DNA of 64,000 bases from Poseidonibacter ostreae (lineage in GTDB: Bacteria; Campylobacterota; Campylobacteria; Campylobacterales; Arcobacteraceae). Where the stretch lies: the NCBI RefSeq assembly GCF_009208075.1, contig NZ_WFKJ01000002.1, positions 1-64,000 on the forward strand. The letters are read 5' to 3'. This document shows, piece by piece, positions 30,058 through 38,154 of this stretch; position 1 is the stretch's first letter; the number at the start of each line of letters is the position of its first letter. The notes under the pieces are model-generated. The model saw only the letters and a list, made by a program, of their open reading frames with translations. It searched no databases and was not told the origin of the DNA. A program made the position numbers and the translations under genes.

Positions 30058-30360
30058 TTATGAATCTAATCTACAAATAATCTCACCAGTAAATTCAACA
30101 TAAAGTCCTTTTTTTACTGCGTTAACTTTTTCTATATTATCAAAAGTGTATTGCTTAATAACTTGATTGATATCAAACTCTTCACCTTTTCCTTCAGAAA
30201 GCATCATTTCTAATACTGCTAACTTTTCAATAACTTTATCCCATTCATCTTCTACAACTTCTTCTGATGCAGTTCTACTTACATCAAAGAATTTTGATTT
30301 AGGGCTTCCCATAAATATATCATCTTCATCTTCACTTAACCAATCATTAAAAACTGACAT
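30058..30360 (-). CDS. DUF2018-family small helical protein (HP0242-like)
   Basis: A 100-residue acidic, helical protein. The early DIFMGSPKSKFFDV and later EKLAVLEMMLSE segments match the pattern of H. pylori HP0242 (DUF2018), a homodimer with a knotted fold. The cellular role is unknown. The neighbouring prenyl synthase, hemA and proS genes have the same order as HP0238-HP0242, which supports the call. Confidence 0.75.
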   Translation of the reverse strand: MSVFNDWLSEDEDDIFMGSPKSKFFDVSRTASEEVVEDEWDKVIEKLAVLEMMLSEGKGEEFDINQVIKQYTFDNIEKVNAVKKGLYVEFTGEIICRLDS

Positions 30361-30371
30361 TTAATTTCCTT

Positions 30372-31673
30372 TTATTTCTCTTTATTTTCTAATCTAACTC
30401 TAACCGATTGAGCATGTGCTGTTAAACCTTCTGTATCTGCTAAAAGGGCACAAGCTTCTCCTACTTCATCTATTGCATTTTTTGAAAAGTTAATAATTGA
30501 ACTTTTCTTCATAAAATTCTCTACATTTAATGGGCTATAAAATTTAGCCGTACTTCCAGTTGGAAGTGTATGATTAGGACCTGCAATATAATCACCTATT
30601 GGCTCAGGAGTATTCTCACCTAAGAAAATCGCACCTGCATGTTTAATATATGGTAATAATTCAAAGGCATTAGCTGTCATTACTTCTAAGTGTTCAGGAG
30701 CAATCTCATTCATAAGTTCAAGTGCCTCTTCCATAGAAGATGCAACAATAATAACACCTCTATTTTCAATAGATGTTCTAGCAATTGTTTCACGTGTTAA
30801 TGTTTTAAGATAGTTTTCTACCTCAACACTAGTTTGCTTTGCAATATTAGCATCTGTTGTAATTAAAATTGAAGAAGCCATTTCATCATGCTCTGCTTGA
30901 GATAATAAATCTATTGCTAAATACTTAGGTTTTGCAGTACTATCTGCAAGTATTCCAATTTCAGAAGGGCCTGCAATCATATCAATATTTACTTCACCAA
31001 ATACTAATTTTTTTGCAGTTGCTACAAAGATATTTCCTGGACCTGTTATTACATCAACTTTAGGAATAGTTTCAGTTCCATAAGCCATAGCTGCAATTGC
31101 TGAAGCTCCACCTACTTTATAAGCTTTTTTGATTCCACAAAGGTGACAAGCAGCGAGAACTAATTCATTTATTTCATTATCAGGAGTTGGCGTACATACT
31201 ACGATTTCTTCAACACCTGCAACAATTGCTGGAATTGCATTCATTAAAAGTGAACTAGGATATGCAGCTTTTCCACCTGGAATATATAAACCTGCTTTAT
31301 CAACTGCGCTTACTTTTTGTCCTAAAATTGTTCCATTTTTTTCAAAATCAATCCATGATTTTGGAAGTTGTTTTTCATGATAATTTTTAATTCTGTCATA
31401 TGCTGTATGCAAAGAAGCTCTTAATTTTTCATCTATATTATTATAAGCATTTTCCATATCAACAGTTGAAATTAAAAGCTCATTATCATCTTTAACTTCC
31501 CACTTATCAAACTTTTCAATATGCTTTTTAACAGCAGTATTTCCATCTTCAATTATTTCATCAATAATATTCATAACTATTGACGAAACACCTTTTATAT
31601 CACTTTTTGCACGTGCTAATATTCCATCAAACTCTTCTTTAAAATTTGAATCTTCTGTATTTATAATTTTCAT
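30372..31673 (-). CDS. hisD: histidinol dehydrogenase
   Basis: A 433-residue zinc enzyme that makes L-histidine from histidinol in two NAD+-dependent steps. The signature region includes DMIAGPSEIGILAD, DLLSQAEHDEMASS (with zinc/catalytic His and Gln) and the C-terminal GPNHTLPTG catalytic His segment. Normal length. It starts 11 bp upstream of DUF2018 and directly abuts aroK upstream. Confidence 0.97.
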   Translation of the reverse strand: MKIINTEDSNFKEEFDGILARAKSDIKGVSSIVMNIIDEIIEDGNTAVKKHIEKFDKWEVKDDNELLISTVDMENAYNNIDEKLRASLHTAYDRIKNYHEKQLPKSWIDFEKNGTILGQKVSAVDKAGLYIPGGKAAYPSSLLMNAIPAIVAGVEEIVVCTPTPDNEINELVLAACHLCGIKKAYKVGGASAIAAMAYGTETIPKVDVITGPGNIFVATAKKLVFGEVNIDMIAGPSEIGILADSTAKPKYLAIDLLSQAEHDEMASSILITTDANIAKQTSVEVENYLKTLTRETIARTSIENRGVIIVASSMEEALELMNEIAPEHLEVMTANAFELLPYIKHAGAIFLGENTPEPIGDYIAGPNHTLPTGSTAKFYSPLNVENFMKKSSIINFSKNAIDEVGEACALLADTEGLTAHAQSVRVRLENKEK

Positions 31674-32183
31674 TTAAATCTGTCCTAATATCTCGTTAAT
31701 AATATCTTCTAAAGGTTTTTTCTCAACATCAATAATGATATTTGCTACATTTTCATAATCACTTACTCTTGAATCATAAAGCTTTATTGCCTCATCTAAA
31801 TTTTGAAGTAAGGGCCTTTTTTTTAACTTCTTATCTGCATTTGGACATTCATTTATTCTGTCTAATATCCCTTGAAAAGATGACTTTAAATAAACTACTT
31901 TTCCAATATTATTTATATTTTCTTGTTTATAAAAACCACCGCCAGTTGAAATAATTGTATTGCATACATTTTCTTCTAACCAAATAGCAGTCTTTTTTTC
32001 TAGATTTCTAAAGTATGGTTCACCTTCATTTTCGAAAATTTTTTTAATTTTTCGGTTTTCCATACTTTCAATCAAATCATCAGTATCTATTGCAAACATT
32101 GAAGATTTCTTTACGAGTCCTCTTGCAATCGTACCTTTACCAACACCCATAAAACCTATTAATATTATATTGTTCTTTTTCAT
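31674..32183 (-). CDS. aroK: shikimate kinase
   Basis: A 169-residue P-loop kinase that phosphorylates shikimate in aromatic amino-acid synthesis. The Walker A is GFMGVGKGTIARGL, in which the usual GKS/T is GKGT. The shikimate-binding DTDDLIE, the FRNLEKK segment and STGGGFY (Walker B-like GGG) follow. The Ala/Gly-rich loop variation is worth noting but family features are otherwise normal. It abuts hisD. Confidence 0.93.
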   Translation of the reverse strand: MKKNNIILIGFMGVGKGTIARGLVKKSSMFAIDTDDLIESMENRKIKKIFENEGEPYFRNLEKKTAIWLEENVCNTIISTGGGFYKQENINNIGKVVYLKSSFQGILDRINECPNADKKLKKRPLLQNLDEAIKLYDSRVSDYENVANIIIDVEKKPLEDIINEILGQI

Positions 32184-32236
32184 AGTTAAAGATTATATCT
32201 AAAGTTAAATAAAAGAGTATAAAAAGGTTTCTTAAC

Positions 32237-34150
32237 TTAAATTTTAAAGTTAAGAATTAATTCAAAAAGTGCACCTTCGTACTCTTTTTTATTAAAAGTA
32301 AACTTGTCATTTCTAACAGTTAATTCACCTTTCATATGTTTTACAATAATTTCCCTTGACATATAAAGACCAATTCCTGTGCCTTGACTTTTATGTTTAG
32401 TCGTAAAGTATGGTTCAAATATTCTATCAATAATACTCTTTTTAATTCCACCTGCATTATCTTTAATTAAAATATGTACATTATCTTTTTTCTTTAGTAC
32501 ATCAACTATAATTAATTTTTCTTCTATTTTTAATTTAAGAAGTTCATCACGGGCATTATTACAAATATTAATAATTACTTGTATAAATTCATTTTCATAT
32601 CCATATATATCTATATTTTCAATATTTTGAATTATCTGTATATTTTTATCTTTAAATTGTACTTCTAAAAGATTAAGTGCTTTATTTATTGTTTTTTCAA
32701 GATTGAACAAAATTATCTTTTTATTTGGGTTAAAAAAGTCACTAAAATCTTCAATTGTTTGAGATAAATATTTAGTAGAAGTATTAATATCATCCATTGA
32801 TTTAAACAGTTCTTTATCCTCTAATAAGCCAAACTCTTTTTTAAATTTTACTCCACTTGAAAGCATAGAAATAGAGCTTAAAGGCTGTCTCCATTGATGT
32901 GCAATATTTTGTAACATTTCACCCATTGCAGCCATTTTTGATTGTTGAGCTAGCATACTATCTTTTTCTCTATTTGCATTTATATATGAAATTACTTCTT
33001 TTTTATATTTTAAAAATTGTTTTTCTAAAACTTTTGAAATATAAAAAGATAAAAGTATAAATATTAATATTACAAAAATACTAATAATCAAAAAGTTAAA
33101 AATATTTTCCTTATTCTCTTTGTTAATATGTAACTCTTTTATTGCAATTTGTTTTTCAAGTTCATCAGTATAAAAGCCTGTTCCAATTGCCCAATTCCAA
33201 CTATCAAAGCCTTTTACAAAAGTTGTTTTCTTAGCAGGTAGTTTAGTTTCTGGTTTTATTGTTCCAATATATGTAATAAAACCAAAACCATTTTTTGCAG
33301 TTTTTATAATCTCTTTTGTAATCATAAAATTATTACTATCTTTTAAAGTTATTCTATTTAAACCTATGTAGGATTTCTTAATGTGAGATAGATAGGTACC
33401 ATTATAATCAACAATAAAAACATAACCATTTTGGGAATACTTTAAATTATGAATGTAGTGAAGAATTTTTTCTTTTAGCTCTTCCTCATAATCTTCAATA
33501 TACTCTCCTGTTCCTACGAATAAATTATAAGGCTTAAACTCTTTTATAATTCCAATTTTCTTTTTTTGGATTTTATTTTCATTTGGTTTATACCAATACC
33601 ATTCATAAAAAGGTTCATTTTCCTTTTTTAGTAATGAAACCATATCTTGCAATATGAAACTACCTTTTGAATCTTTATGATTCCAAAAATCATTACCTTC
33701 CATATTAGGTAAAGGTGGAAGCATAATATTTTTACCTGTTTTTTCATAAATATAGAAGTACCCTCTTCCATTATTGAATCTATAATCTCTTAAAGCATCT
33801 TTTATTCTCTCTAAAATTTGTTCTTTGGATTCACTTCTTTTATATTTTTCATAAATATGAGTCATTGTTTTATGAGCTTCTTGAACTTTTAATTTAATTA
33901 GTTTTTTTAAATGTACTTCACTATTTTTCTTTTCATAAACTATATAATTATGTATTCTGTTAACTTCTGCATTTATTCTATTTTTATTCTCATTTAAAAA
34001 TGTTTTTCTTAATTCAACAATATCATTTTTAAACTGTGTATTTTTATCTAAAAAGATTATGTAAGTTATAATTATTGAAAAGAAAGCCACAATAATTACG
34101 GGAGTGTATTTTATAAATTTTAGTATTTTAGTTTCATTTTGGGTAAGCAT
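32237..34150 (-). CDS. Cache-domain sensor histidine kinase (orphan)
   Basis: A 637-residue kinase. A first membrane helix is at about residues 13-31. A long periplasmic helical and double-Cache-like sensor follows (NGRGYFYIYEKTGKNIMLPP, then NGYVFIVDYNGTYLSH and a third FGFITYIGT segment). A second membrane helix is near 350-370. The kinase core has H-box IAHQWRQPLSSIS, N-box NICNNARDELL, and G-boxes DNAGGIKKS and GTGIGLYMSRE. Cache domains usually bind small extracellular metabolites. No partner regulator is adjacent. Confidence 0.9.
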   Translation of the reverse strand: MLTQNETKILKFIKYTPVIIVAFFSIIITYIIFLDKNTQFKNDIVELRKTFLNENKNRINAEVNRIHNYIVYEKKNSEVHLKKLIKLKVQEAHKTMTHIYEKYKRSESKEQILERIKDALRDYRFNNGRGYFYIYEKTGKNIMLPPLPNMEGNDFWNHKDSKGSFILQDMVSLLKKENEPFYEWYWYKPNENKIQKKKIGIIKEFKPYNLFVGTGEYIEDYEEELKEKILHYIHNLKYSQNGYVFIVDYNGTYLSHIKKSYIGLNRITLKDSNNFMITKEIIKTAKNGFGFITYIGTIKPETKLPAKKTTFVKGFDSWNWAIGTGFYTDELEKQIAIKELHINKENKENIFNFLIISIFVILIFILLSFYISKVLEKQFLKYKKEVISYINANREKDSMLAQQSKMAAMGEMLQNIAHQWRQPLSSISMLSSGVKFKKEFGLLEDKELFKSMDDINTSTKYLSQTIEDFSDFFNPNKKIILFNLEKTINKALNLLEVQFKDKNIQIIQNIENIDIYGYENEFIQVIINICNNARDELLKLKIEEKLIIVDVLKKKDNVHILIKDNAGGIKKSIIDRIFEPYFTTKHKSQGTGIGLYMSREIIVKHMKGELTVRNDKFTFNKKEYEGALFELILNFKI

Positions 34151-34173
34151 TATTTTCCATGTATTTAAATAAT

Positions 34174-35019
34174 TTAATCATATTTATATTTATATCTTTC
34201 TAACATTGATATATTACCTAAAATACCCCCTTGATGTATATATAAAATATCACTTTTTGAATTATTTAAGTGTTTATTTACACATAACCACCCTTTTGAA
34301 TCATATAATAAGTCAAATTCTATATTTGTTTGTTCTTTTAGCTCTTTATGCACTTCATAAAACTCTTTATAAAGCTTTCCAAAATGATATTTTTTATCTA
34401 AATTTAAAATAGTTGGATGATTTTCTTCTTCAAGTTCTAAAAACTGTTTTTGTAAATACTGCTCATCTCCTACACAAGCACAAGTTAATACTTCAAAGGG
34501 TAAATATTTTTGTAAATAAAGGGCAGTTGTCCCAGTTCCTGAGGGTAAAAATACTTTTAAATCTTTTAGATTAGTCTCTTTTGCCCATGTTATTATCTCA
34601 TTGGCTAATATTTTTATACCAAAGGATGCTTCTTCTAAAGCTCCACCCTCAGGTATAAAAATACTATTTTTATCTATATTTTTTGGAACTTCTTTTACTA
34701 TTATATTCATACCATTTTTTAAAGCTTCTTTATAATTTCCAATTGGATTAGTTTTTAAATACTCAGCAATATGATCAACATAATAATCAAAATCCAAATT
34801 TCTAATTTTGCAAAGAACTGATAATGAGTACATAGCATTAGATTGTGAAGAACCATGAGAGATTATTTTTGTAACATTATTAAAATCATTTTTTAAAAAA
34901 TAGTAAAATTTTCTTGCTTTATTTCCAGAAAAGTCTTTATGCAATAAATCATCTCTTTTAACAAAGATTTTTTTATTATTAAATTTAACTTCTTCTACTT
35001 TAGAGTTTGTATATTTCAT
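34174..35019 (-). CDS. PLP-dependent D-cysteine desulfhydrase / ACC deaminase family protein
   Basis: A fold-type II PLP enzyme of about 281 residues. FVKRDDLLHKDFSGNKARKF near residues 26-45 contains the Lys that would hold PLP. SHGSSQSNAMYSL and the phosphate-binding PSGTGTTALYL follow. The family acts on D-cysteine or 1-aminocyclopropane-1-carboxylate, and the substrate here is unknown. A TTG 27 bp upstream (35046) gives a longer frame. The ATG at 35019 is chosen because the TTG lies nearly at the predicted transcript start. Confidence 0.8.
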   Translation of the reverse strand: MKYTNSKVEEVKFNNKKIFVKRDDLLHKDFSGNKARKFYYFLKNDFNNVTKIISHGSSQSNAMYSLSVLCKIRNLDFDYYVDHIAEYLKTNPIGNYKEALKNGMNIIVKEVPKNIDKNSIFIPEGGALEEASFGIKILANEIITWAKETNLKDLKVFLPSGTGTTALYLQKYLPFEVLTCACVGDEQYLQKQFLELEEENHPTILNLDKKYHFGKLYKEFYEVHKELKEQTNIEFDLLYDSKGWLCVNKHLNNSKSDILYIHQGGILGNISMLERYKYKYD

Positions 35020-35082
35020 GGAAGAAATTGTACCATCTATTAACAAAACTTAAGTACAATTATAAAAAAATTTGAGGTATAT

Positions 35083-35562
35083 ATGACACTAATGGACTAT
35101 ATTGATAAAGGTGGGATAATTGTATATATTCTAATTGTTTTAAATACAATTGGGTTTGCTATTATTTTTTGGAAGTTCTTTACTCTTCCTAGACAAAACG
35201 CAATGATTCAAAGAATTAAAAATAAAACTGATTTAAACTCCAAATCAACTATTATTTCACAAATAGAGTATGAAGTGAAAAAACTAGAATCAGGATTAAC
35301 ATATATAAAAAACATTGCAACCGTTGCACCTTTATTAGGATTACTTGGAACTGTAATTGGTGTATATAAATCTTTTGAAGCAATTACAGCAAATGGATTA
35401 GGAGACCCCACAATTTTTTCTAATGGTATTGCACTTGCTCTTATTACTACAATTGCAGGTCTTATTGTAGCAATTCCTCATCATATAGCTTATAATCACT
35501 TTATTTCAATGCTTGATACAATTGAACTAAAAGCAAAAAAAGAAATAGTTGGCTTATCATAA
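35083..35562 (+). CDS. exbB: ExbB/TolQ/MotA-type proton channel
   Basis: A 159-residue protein with three membrane helices (IVYILIVLNTIGFAIIFWKF; ATVAPLLGLLGTVIGVYKSF; IALALITTIAGLIVAIPHH). The conserved channel segment APLLGLLGTVIG is intact. It powers TonB- or Tol-like energy transfer to the outer membrane. It is followed directly by exbD. No tonB is present in this operon. It diverges from the PLP enzyme gene. Confidence 0.9.
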   Translation: MTLMDYIDKGGIIVYILIVLNTIGFAIIFWKFFTLPRQNAMIQRIKNKTDLNSKSTIISQIEYEVKKLESGLTYIKNIATVAPLLGLLGTVIGVYKSFEAITANGLGDPTIFSNGIALALITTIAGLIVAIPHHIAYNHFISMLDTIELKAKKEIVGLS

Positions 35563-35563
35563 T

Positions 35564-35950
35564 ATGAAAAGAAGAGAAACATTAGGACTAGACTTAACAC
35601 CTATTATTGATGTTGTTTTTATTCTACTTATATTTTTTATTGTAAGTTCCGTATTTAAAAAAGATGAACTTGCACTTATTTTAGATTTACCAAGCTCAAG
35701 TGCAAAACAAATGCAAATAGATAAAAATCAAGTATTTATAGAATTAAGTGCAGAAAAATTAGCTATAAAAGGGATTGAAGTATCTTTTGATTCTTTAGAA
35801 GATAATTTAAAAGCAATTGAAGATAAAAATAAGTCTGTAATAGTTAGAATTGATAAAAAAGTAGAATATCAAAGAGTTGTAAAAGTTTTAGACTTACTTC
35901 AAAAATATAATTTAACTAATTTAGCACTAGTTACAAACGAAGAAAAATAA
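35564..35950 (+). CDS. exbD: ExbD/TolR-type biopolymer transport protein
   Basis: A protein of about 128 residues. It has one membrane helix with the key Asp (LTPIIDVVFILLIFFIV), then a periplasmic domain (VFIELSAEKLAIKG). The frame extends to a TTG at 35549 inside exbB, but the ATG at 35564, one base after the exbB stop, fits the family start (MKRRETLGLDLTPIIDV). It works with ExbB. Confidence 0.92.
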   Translation: MKRRETLGLDLTPIIDVVFILLIFFIVSSVFKKDELALILDLPSSSAKQMQIDKNQVFIELSAEKLAIKGIEVSFDSLEDNLKAIEDKNKSVIVRIDKKVEYQRVVKVLDLLQKYNLTNLALVTNEEK

Positions 35951-35951
35951 A

Positions 35952-35980
35952 AAAGAAATAGAATTAAGTTCTATTTCTTT
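35952..35980. terminator. bidirectional terminator between exbD and DUF779 gene
   Basis: A perfect 12-bp stem AAAGAAATAGAA / TTCTATTTCTTT with a 5-nt loop, A-rich before and T-rich after. It overlaps the DUF779 stop codon and separates convergent genes. Confidence 0.7.
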
Positions 35981-36351
35981 TCTTCTTCTGATAATTGTGC
36001 ATATTCTTCATCTGTAAAAATCCTAGATACTGTAATAAACTGATATCCTAAATCTATCTCTAATGAAAAAGAATTACCAAAGGCACTTTTTTCTTCTTTA
36101 ACATCAACAGTAATATGAGAGTGTCTAAAATACTCAAATTGGTCTTTATCTATAAAGAATTCACATCCACATAATTCACCTAGTTTTATATTTCTACTTG
36201 GAACATAAAAATCACCTTTTGCATAACACATAGGTGCAGTTCCATCACAGCAACCACCACTTTGGTTAAATACTAATTCACCATGTTCTTCTTTTAATTT
36301 CTCTACAACCTTAGCAGCTGCTTCTGTTATTGCTACTCTTTCTATACTCAT
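35971..36351 (-). CDS. DUF779-family protein, aldehyde dehydrogenase partner
   Basis: A 126-residue protein rich in Cys: SGGCCDGTAPMC near residue 31 and LGELCGCEFF near residue 58. DUF779 genes recur next to NAD-dependent aldehyde dehydrogenases, and this one lies just downstream of one. The role is unknown. The Cys cluster could bind metal or protect the dehydrogenase. A strong terminator sits between the two genes, so it should be expressed at a lower level than the dehydrogenase. Confidence 0.85.
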   Translation of the reverse strand: MSIERVAITEAAAKVVEKLKEEHGELVFNQSGGCCDGTAPMCYAKGDFYVPSRNIKLGELCGCEFFIDKDQFEYFRHSHITVDVKEEKSAFGNSFSLEIDLGYQFITVSRIFTDEEYAQLSEEEKK

Positions 36352-36378
36352 AATAAATCCTTTATATTATGTTATAAC

Positions 36379-36414
36379 AAAAAAAATGCATAGAAGAAAA
36401 TCTTCTATGCATTT
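36379..36414 (-). terminator. strong intrinsic terminator after aldehyde dehydrogenase
   Basis: A perfect 14-bp stem AAATGCATAGAAGA / TCTTCTATGCATTT with a 3-nt loop and T8 on the minus strand. It ends the aldehyde dehydrogenase transcript, with some read-through probably feeding DUF779. Confidence 0.85.
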
Positions 36415-36438
36415 ATCATATTCTTTTTAAGCTTAGGT

Positions 36439-37935
36439 CTAGAAGAATCCCATTGCATCTTTTGAGTATGAAGTTAAAATATTTTTTGTATGTCTGTAAG
36501 AGTTTAACATCATCATATGAGTTTCTCTTCCAATTCCTGATTTTTTGTATCCACCAAATGATGCATGAGATGGGTACATGTGGTAACAATTTACCCAAAC
36601 TCTACCAGCTTCAATTCCTCTTGAGAATTTATGTAATTGGTGAGCATCTCTTGACCAGATTCCTGAACCTAATCCGTAAATTGTATCATTAGCAATTTCT
36701 AATGCTTCTTCTTCAGTTTTAAATGTAGTTACTGCAAGTACTGGTCCAAAAATCTCTTCTTGGAAGATTCTCATTTTATTATGACCTTTGAAGATTGTTG
36801 GTTTAATATAGTTTCCATTTGGATATGTTTTATTATCATATGCTTCACCACCAATTAAACACTCAGCACCCTCTTCTTTACCAATTTTGATATAAGAAAG
36901 AATTTTTTCTTTTTGAGAAACAGAACATTGAGCACCCATTTTAGTTGTAGGATCTAGAGGGTTTTCTTGTGTTATTGCTTCAATTCTCTCTAAACATCTT
37001 TTCATAAATGGCTCATAAATTGATTCTTGAATTAATGCTCTTGATGGACAAGTACAAACTTCACCAGAATTAAATGCGAATAATACTAAACCTTCAATCG
37101 CTTTATCAAAGAACTCATCATCAGCATCCATAATTGATTCCATGAAGATGTTTGGAGATTTACCACCAAGCTCTAATGTTGAAGGAATAATATTTTCTGT
37201 TGCATATTGCATAATTAACTGACCAGTTGTTGTTTCACCTGTAAATCCAACTTTTTTAATATCTGGATGAGTTGATAAATGCTTACCAATTTTTCCACCA
37301 GCACCATTAATAATATTAATTAAACCTTTTGGAAGAACATCTTGAATTGTTTCCATTAAAATTAAAATTGACATTGGAGTTGCAGATGCAGGTTTTAATA
37401 CTACTGCATTTCCAGCTGCTAATGCAGGTGCAATTTTCCATGCTGCCATTAATAATGGGAAGTTCCATGGAATAATTTGTGCAACAACACCTAAAGGCTC
37501 ATGAATTTCTTGAGAAATTGTATTTTCATCTAAATCAGAAACATCACCAGACTCTCCTCTAATTACAGAAGCAAAATATCTAAAGTGATCAACAACTAAA
37601 GGTACGTCAGCTGCAAGTGTTTCTCTAACTGCTTTACCATTATCTAAAGTTTCAGCAATTGCTAAATTCTCTAAGTTTGCTTCAATTGCATCAGCAATTT
37701 TATTTAACATTGTAGATCTTTCAATTACTGAAGAGTGCTTAAAAGATTCAAATGCAACAAGACCTGCTGCAACTGCTGCATCAACATCAGCTTCATTAGA
37801 TCTTGGAATTCTTGTTAAAACTTCATTATCAACTGGTGATACATTATCAAAGTATTCTCCACTTAAAGGTGCAACCCATTCTCCACCAATGAAGTTTTCG
37901 AATTGTGATTTATATTGAGGTTTAGTATATGCCAT
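36439..37935 (-). CDS. NAD-dependent aldehyde dehydrogenase, ExaC/AldB type
   Basis: A 498-residue soluble enzyme that oxidises acetaldehyde-like products to acids. The cofactor site includes PWNFPLLMAAWKIAPAL and FTGETTTGQ. The general base Glu is in LELGGKSPNIF. The nucleophilic Cys is near residue 300 in FNSGEVCTCPSRA, the double-Cys form typical of ExaC/AldB acetaldehyde dehydrogenases. Its promoter has four half-sites of the island's GCTATA direct repeat. It completes alcohol oxidation begun in the periplasm by the PQQ enzyme. Confidence 0.93.
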   Translation of the reverse strand: MAYTKPQYKSQFENFIGGEWVAPLSGEYFDNVSPVDNEVLTRIPRSNEADVDAAVAAGLVAFESFKHSSVIERSTMLNKIADAIEANLENLAIAETLDNGKAVRETLAADVPLVVDHFRYFASVIRGESGDVSDLDENTISQEIHEPLGVVAQIIPWNFPLLMAAWKIAPALAAGNAVVLKPASATPMSILILMETIQDVLPKGLINIINGAGGKIGKHLSTHPDIKKVGFTGETTTGQLIMQYATENIIPSTLELGGKSPNIFMESIMDADDEFFDKAIEGLVLFAFNSGEVCTCPSRALIQESIYEPFMKRCLERIEAITQENPLDPTTKMGAQCSVSQKEKILSYIKIGKEEGAECLIGGEAYDNKTYPNGNYIKPTIFKGHNKMRIFQEEIFGPVLAVTTFKTEEEALEIANDTIYGLGSGIWSRDAHQLHKFSRGIEAGRVWVNCYHMYPSHASFGGYKKSGIGRETHMMMLNSYRHTKNILTSYSKDAMGFF

Positions 37936-38009
37936 TTTTTTTCCTTTTATTTGTTTAATTTATGAAAAAACATCTTCTTTAAAAAAGTGATTGTTTTTCG
38001 CTTAGTGAA

Positions 38010-38063
38010 ATTCTACATGAGTTTTATAGCGTGAATTTAGCGTTTGTATAGCCTGAGTATAGC
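38010..38063 (-). promoter_or_regulatory. aldehyde dehydrogenase promoter with four 11-bp-spaced half-sites
   Basis: Read on the plus strand the half-sites are TATAGC at 38025, TTTAGC at 38036, TATAGC at 38047 and TATAGC at 38058, exactly 11 bp apart. Nine bases separate the proximal half-site from a minus-strand TAGAAT (-10) at 38010-38015. The array replaces a -35 box. It is one of six promoters sharing this layout and looks like two tandem dimer sites for an OmpR/PhoB-type activator. Confidence 0.85.
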
Positions 38064-38098
38064 GATGCGTTTTTTTGTTACAATTTCCCTATTTTTCG

Positions 38099-38119
38099 AG
38101 CTTTTTAAGCTTTTTTTTT
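38099..38119 (+). terminator. weak hairpin plus T-run in the histidine kinase leader
   Basis: AGCTT, a T3 loop, AAGCT and then nine T follow a possible upstream -10 element (TACAAT at 38079) and precede the kinase gene. The stem is only 5 bp, so attenuation is a guess. Confidence 0.25.
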
Positions 38120-38143
38120 CTTTAAATTTTTTATTTTATATGC

Positions 38144-38149
38144 TACAAT
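38144..38149 (+). promoter_or_regulatory. -10 element giving a probably leaderless kinase transcript
   Basis: TACAAT ends only 5 bp before the preferred ATG at 38155, so transcription would begin at or next to the start codon. No purine-rich ribosome-binding site is visible before this ATG. Confidence 0.35.
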
Positions 38150-38154
38150 ATTTT

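Noticed and set aside
38025-38063. Repeat array resembling a miniature CRISPR or tandem repeat
   Set aside because: Units are 6-bp half-sites with 11-bp period and variable 5-bp gaps, and the same pair occurs at five other promoters, so it is a regulatory site.
38044-38154. Long N-terminal extension of the FIST kinase with a hydrophobic stretch
   Set aside because: It would begin inside the 11-bp repeat array, from a TTG without ribosome-binding site. The FIST domain starts naturally after the ATG at 38155.
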